A program made the position numbers and the translations under genes. A stretch of 64,000 nt of DNA from Pelagerythrobacter sp041912895 (lineage in GTDB: Bacteria > Pseudomonadota > Alphaproteobacteria > Sphingomonadales > Sphingomonadaceae). Below, piece by piece: positions 61,086 to 64,000 of this stretch. The notes below the pieces were generated by a model. That model searched no databases, was not told the origin of the DNA, and saw only the letters and a program-made list of their open reading frames with translations. Within the stretch, counting starts at the first letter, position 1. Each line of letters begins with the position of its first letter. The stretch covers positions 1 to 64,000 of the forward strand of contig NZ_JAYSGI010000003.1 of NCBI RefSeq assembly GCF_041912895.1. The letters are read 5' to 3'.

Positions 61086-62645
61086 TTACGATGCCAGATC
61101 CCCGATCATCAGCCCGGCGGTCGCCTTCGCGCTGCCCACCACGCCGGGGATGCCCGCACCGGGATGGGTGCCCGCGCCGACGAGGTAGAAGTTGGCGATC
61201 GCGTCGTCGCGGTTGTGGCCGCGGAACCAGGCGCTCTGGGTCAGGATCGGCTCGAGGCTGAAGGCGCTGCCGAGGTGGGCGTTGAGGTCGTGCGCGAAAT
61301 CGCGCGGGGCATAGTGGAACTTGGTGACGATGCGGTCGTGGATGTCGGGGATCAGCCGCCGTCCCACTTCGTCGAGAATGCGTTTTTCGAGCACGGGGCC
61401 GAGCTGCTCCCAGTCGACCGCCAGCTTGCCCATGTGCGCCACGGGCACCAGCGCATAGAACGTCGATTGCCCCGGCGGCGCCATGCCCGGATCGGTCACC
61501 GTCGGATGGTGGAGATAGATCGAGAAATCGGCGGGCAACACGCCGTTCTCGTAGATGTCTTCGAGCAGCCCCTGGTAGCGCGGACCGAACAGGATCATGT
61601 GGTGCGGAATACCCGGCCAGGTCCCTTCGAGCCCGAAGTGGACCACGAACAGGCTGGGCGAAAAACGCTTGCGGCCGAGCGATTTGGCGTAGCCTGCGCC
61701 GCGCTTGGTCCCGGCAAGCAGATCGCGGTAGGAATGCATGATGTCGGCGTTGCTCGCCACCGCGTCGAAGCTCTCGCGCCAGCCGCTCGCGGTTTCGACC
61801 TCGCTCGCGCGGTTGCCCACGGTATGCACCTGCACCGCCGCGTCGCCGAGCCGCAGCGTGCCGCCCAGCCGCTCGAAATGGCGCACCACCGCCGCGATCA
61901 GCCGGTTGGTGCCGCCGCGCGCCCACCACACGCCGCCGTCCTTTTCCAGCTTGTGGATCAGCGCGTAGATCGCGCTCGTGGTCATCGGGTTGCCGCCGAC
62001 GAGCAGCGTGTGGAAACTCAGCGCCTCGCGCAGCCGCTCGTCCTCGATGTAGTGCGAGACCATCGAATAGACCGACCGCCAGGTGCGGTATTGCATCAAC
62101 GCCGGCGCGGCGCGGATCATCGCCTTGAAATCGAGGAACGGCACGCTGCCGAGCCGCAGGTAGCCTTCGCGATAGACCCCTTCCGAATAGCGCAGGAATT
62201 CCTGATATCCGGCGACGTCCGCCGGGTTGAGCCGGGCGATCGCGGCGTTGAGGCTCGCCTCGTCGTTGGAATAATCGAACGTCGTCCCGTCGGGCCAGTT
62301 AAGGCGGTAGAACGGGGAAACCTTCATCAGCTCGACATCGTCGGCCATGTCGGCGCCCGACAGCGCCCACAGCTCGCGCAGGCAGGCGGGATCGGTGATG
62401 ACGGTCGGGCCGGCATCGAAGGTAAAACCCTCGCGTTCCCAGAAATAGGCGCGCCCGCCGGGCTTGTCGCGGCCCTCGATCACCGTCGTCGCGATGCCTG
62501 CCGATTGCAACCGGATGGCGAGCGCGAGCCCGCCGAAGCCCGCGCCGATCACGCAGGCGCGCTTGCTCCCGGTCGGCACCATCGGTTCCTTCGCCGCGAC
62601 GGTTTCAGGGCGCAGGAACGATGGCTGGTAATCGGATTCGGTCAT
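61086..62645 (-). CDS. crtI: Phytoene desaturase
   Basis: A 519-residue FAD-dependent desaturase converting phytoene to lycopene. The N-terminal dinucleotide site CVIGAGFGGLALAIRLQSAG is followed by KPGGRAYFWEREGFTFDAGPTVITDP; the C-terminal GAGTHPGAGIPGVVGSAKATA is the bacterial CrtI signature. The start overlaps the crtY stop by 4 bases (ATGA). A longer in-frame reading upstream only covers crtY antisense-frame DNA. Confidence 0.95.
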   Translation of the reverse strand: MTESDYQPSFLRPETVAAKEPMVPTGSKRACVIGAGFGGLALAIRLQSAGIATTVIEGRDKPGGRAYFWEREGFTFDAGPTVITDPACLRELWALSGADMADDVELMKVSPFYRLNWPDGTTFDYSNDEASLNAAIARLNPADVAGYQEFLRYSEGVYREGYLRLGSVPFLDFKAMIRAAPALMQYRTWRSVYSMVSHYIEDERLREALSFHTLLVGGNPMTTSAIYALIHKLEKDGGVWWARGGTNRLIAAVVRHFERLGGTLRLGDAAVQVHTVGNRASEVETASGWRESFDAVASNADIMHSYRDLLAGTKRGAGYAKSLGRKRFSPSLFVVHFGLEGTWPGIPHHMILFGPRYQGLLEDIYENGVLPADFSIYLHHPTVTDPGMAPPGQSTFYALVPVAHMGKLAVDWEQLGPVLEKRILDEVGRRLIPDIHDRIVTKFHYAPRDFAHDLNAHLGSAFSLEPILTQSAWFRGHNRDDAIANFYLVGAGTHPGAGIPGVVGSAKATAGLMIGDLAS

Positions 62646-63823
62646 CGCTGCGGACCCTGCAACGGCGCACCCGCGCGTGCAAGCGCAGCCAGCGCGGCGC
62701 CGACCGGCACCGGCGGTCGGCCGACGAGCACGCGGGCCTTGTCCGCCATCGTCGGCCGCGCGGCGTAGAACCGCTCGATCAGCGGCTCGGGCAGGCGATA
62801 GAACCGCTCGAACACGCGGTAGCGCTCGGCGGGTTCGGCCGCGCCGAACAGCATCGCGCCCAGCCGCCGGAAGAACCGCGTGCGTGTCCACAGCCTGCGC
62901 CCGCGCGCATCGAGCAGCGCGGCAAGCTGGTCGCCGGGCAGTTCGGCTTCGGCGGCGACGGTCAGCGCCGTCTCCACCGCGAAGGGCAGGGTGTAGCTGG
63001 TGAGCGGGTGGAGGAACCCGCCGCGCCCGCCGGCGCGGGCCACGCCGGGCACCGCCAGTTCGCGCTGCCACGCCGCGAAGTCGCCTCCGGTCACCACCGG
63101 CAACACGCCGGTCTCGCCGCCCAGGATGTCCCCCTCGAGCCCCGTTTGCGTGCAATAGCGGTCGATCCGCGCCGACAGCGCGTTGCGGTCGAGCACGGGC
63201 GTATCCTGGTAATAGGTGTCCTCGACGAACAGCTCGTCCGCCCCCAGCGGCAGGACATAGACGAAACGGTAGCCGACCAGTTGCTCGACGGTCGCGTCCA
63301 TGATGATCGGCCGCGCGATCCCGTGCGGGTGGGGCGTGCGCAGGTGGCGGCCCATGAAGACCTGCCATCCGCCCGAAAGGTGCGCGCTCGGCGCAAAGCC
63401 GCGGCAGTCGATCACCGCGCGCGCCGCGATCCGCTCGCCGCCCGCCAGCGTCACGCCGCCCGCATCGAGCGCCTCGACCACACGCCCCGCCACGATCGCT
63501 TCCCCCGGCAGTTCGCGCCGCAGCCCGGCGTCGAAATCGGCCGATGCGAGCGAGTTGTAGCGCGTGCCGAGCGTGCGGCGATACGCGGGGAAGCGCACCT
63601 CGTAGCCATCCCATCCGCTGGTGCGGAAACCGGCCAGCAGCGCCGTGCCCCCGGCGTCGAGATCGCTCGAGAACCAGCTCCAGCGGTGGTTGCCGCCGAG
63701 CGTCTCGCCCGCTTCGATCAGCGCGATCGGCATCGCGGGTTCGCGCCGGTGCAGCGCGAGCGCGATCAGCCCTCCGGCGAGCCCGCCGCCGACGATCGCG
63801 ATCTCGACCCTGTGTGTGTCCAT
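62642..63823 (-). CDS. crtY: Lycopene beta-cyclase (CrtY type)
   Basis: A 393-residue flavoprotein that cyclises lycopene to beta-carotene. It has the dinucleotide motif IAIVGGGLAGGLIALAL, GGNHRWSWFSSDL, IDCRGFAPS, FMGRHLRTPHPHGIARPIIMDATV, FVYVLPLGADELFVEDTYY, and the conserved GFLHPLTSYTLP. The ATG at 63823 starts at the FAD domain. It is the first carotenoid gene of the operon in this window. Confidence 0.93.
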   Translation of the reverse strand: MDTHRVEIAIVGGGLAGGLIALALHRREPAMPIALIEAGETLGGNHRWSWFSSDLDAGGTALLAGFRTSGWDGYEVRFPAYRRTLGTRYNSLASADFDAGLRRELPGEAIVAGRVVEALDAGGVTLAGGERIAARAVIDCRGFAPSAHLSGGWQVFMGRHLRTPHPHGIARPIIMDATVEQLVGYRFVYVLPLGADELFVEDTYYQDTPVLDRNALSARIDRYCTQTGLEGDILGGETGVLPVVTGGDFAAWQRELAVPGVARAGGRGGFLHPLTSYTLPFAVETALTVAAEAELPGDQLAALLDARGRRLWTRTRFFRRLGAMLFGAAEPAERYRVFERFYRLPEPLIERFYAARPTMADKARVLVGRPPVPVGAALAALARAGAPLQGPQR

Positions 63824-63873
63824 GATCGAGGGGTAGAGCCTGAAACGGGCGGCGGCAATCGCGCGCCGCGTGC

Positions 63874-64000
63874 TTATTCCTCGGGGAAGCAATCGGCGAA
63901 GCGGGTTTCCAGCACGCCGTCGATCGCGGCGTCCATCGCGCGCTCCTCTTCCTCGGAAAAGTCGGCGTTGGCCATCGCCAGTTGTAGCTCGGCGACCTGC
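63874..64000 (-). CDS. C-terminal end of an unidentified gene, cut by the window edge
   Basis: The minus strand reads 41 codons without stop to the window end and then TAA at 63876-63874. The visible tail (NADFSEEEERAMDAAIDGVLETRF and on) is acidic and helical. It ends 50 bases before crtY, so it may belong to the same operon. Too little is visible to name it. Confidence 0.6.
   Translation of the reverse strand, partial: QVAELQLAMANADFSEEEERAMDAAIDGVLETRFADCFPEE

Overview
The window is GC-rich DNA from an alphaproteobacterium, most likely a sphingomonad (Erythrobacteraceae/Sphingomonadaceae type). The pointers are two large TonB-dependent receptors with plug starts of the VTAQRR/VTARRR type, a complete phyR-nepR-ecfG general stress response locus with an HWE kinase, a crtY-crtI-crtB carotenoid cluster, a class I PHA synthase with a phasin, and lptF/lptG and clpS. 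These are family-level inferences; no species can be named from the sequence alone.

The window has two parts. Bases 1 to about 33,100 look accessory. They hold a TonB receptor plus TPR-sulfotransferase pair; an operon with HMG-CoA-lyase-like, hydantoinase A/B and family III CoA-transferase genes; an operon of cupin, MFS transporter, cupin, zinc-type dehydrogenase and AhpD-like genes, with a third cupin and a tandem-SDR gene divergent from it; a second TonB receptor; and an operon of PEP-mutase/isocitrate-lyase-like, leuC-like, leuD-like, hisD-like, maleate-isomerase-like and FAD monooxygenase genes divergent from an IclR regulator. Isochorismatase-like, 3-hydroxyacyl-CoA-dehydrogenase-like and SDR genes follow. 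Next come about 1 kb of decayed DNA with an IS3-type transposase remnant, an excisionase-like gene, a tyrosine integrase with an apparent -1 frameshift, and a tRNA-3'-end-like sequence (33,061-33,104) that fits an attachment site. I read this as the right end of an integrated island carrying a catabolic pathway.

A shared palindrome (TCCGC-N3-GCGGA, with AT-rich flanks) lies upstream of five transcription units in the accessory part, including the iclR gene itself. This suggests one IclR-type regulon. The enzymes suggest import of a ring or branched compound through TonB receptors, monooxygenation and cupin-type chemistry, CoA activation, and final cleavage of a substituted malate or a 3-hydroxyacyl-CoA into central metabolites. 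The substrate is unknown.

From about 33,200 onward the genes are ordinary chromosomal ones: a pair of unknown genes behind a Fur-box-like palindrome, a LOG-family gene, glmM-DUF1272-thiD, a dicarboxylate-type symporter, sodB, an AI-2E-type permease, the stress response locus (41-45 kb), a fatty acid desaturase, lptF/lptG, clpS, phasin and phaC, an aminotransferase, an enoyl-CoA hydratase, an acyl-CoA thioesterase, tRNA-Cys and tRNA-Thr, a biotin-dependent carboxylase subunit, and the carotenoid operon. Beside phyR there is a candidate small RNA with a C-rich loop, its own terminator and an EcfG-like promoter. Canonical EcfG promoters (GGAAC-N16-CGTT) precede both nepR-ecfG and phyR.
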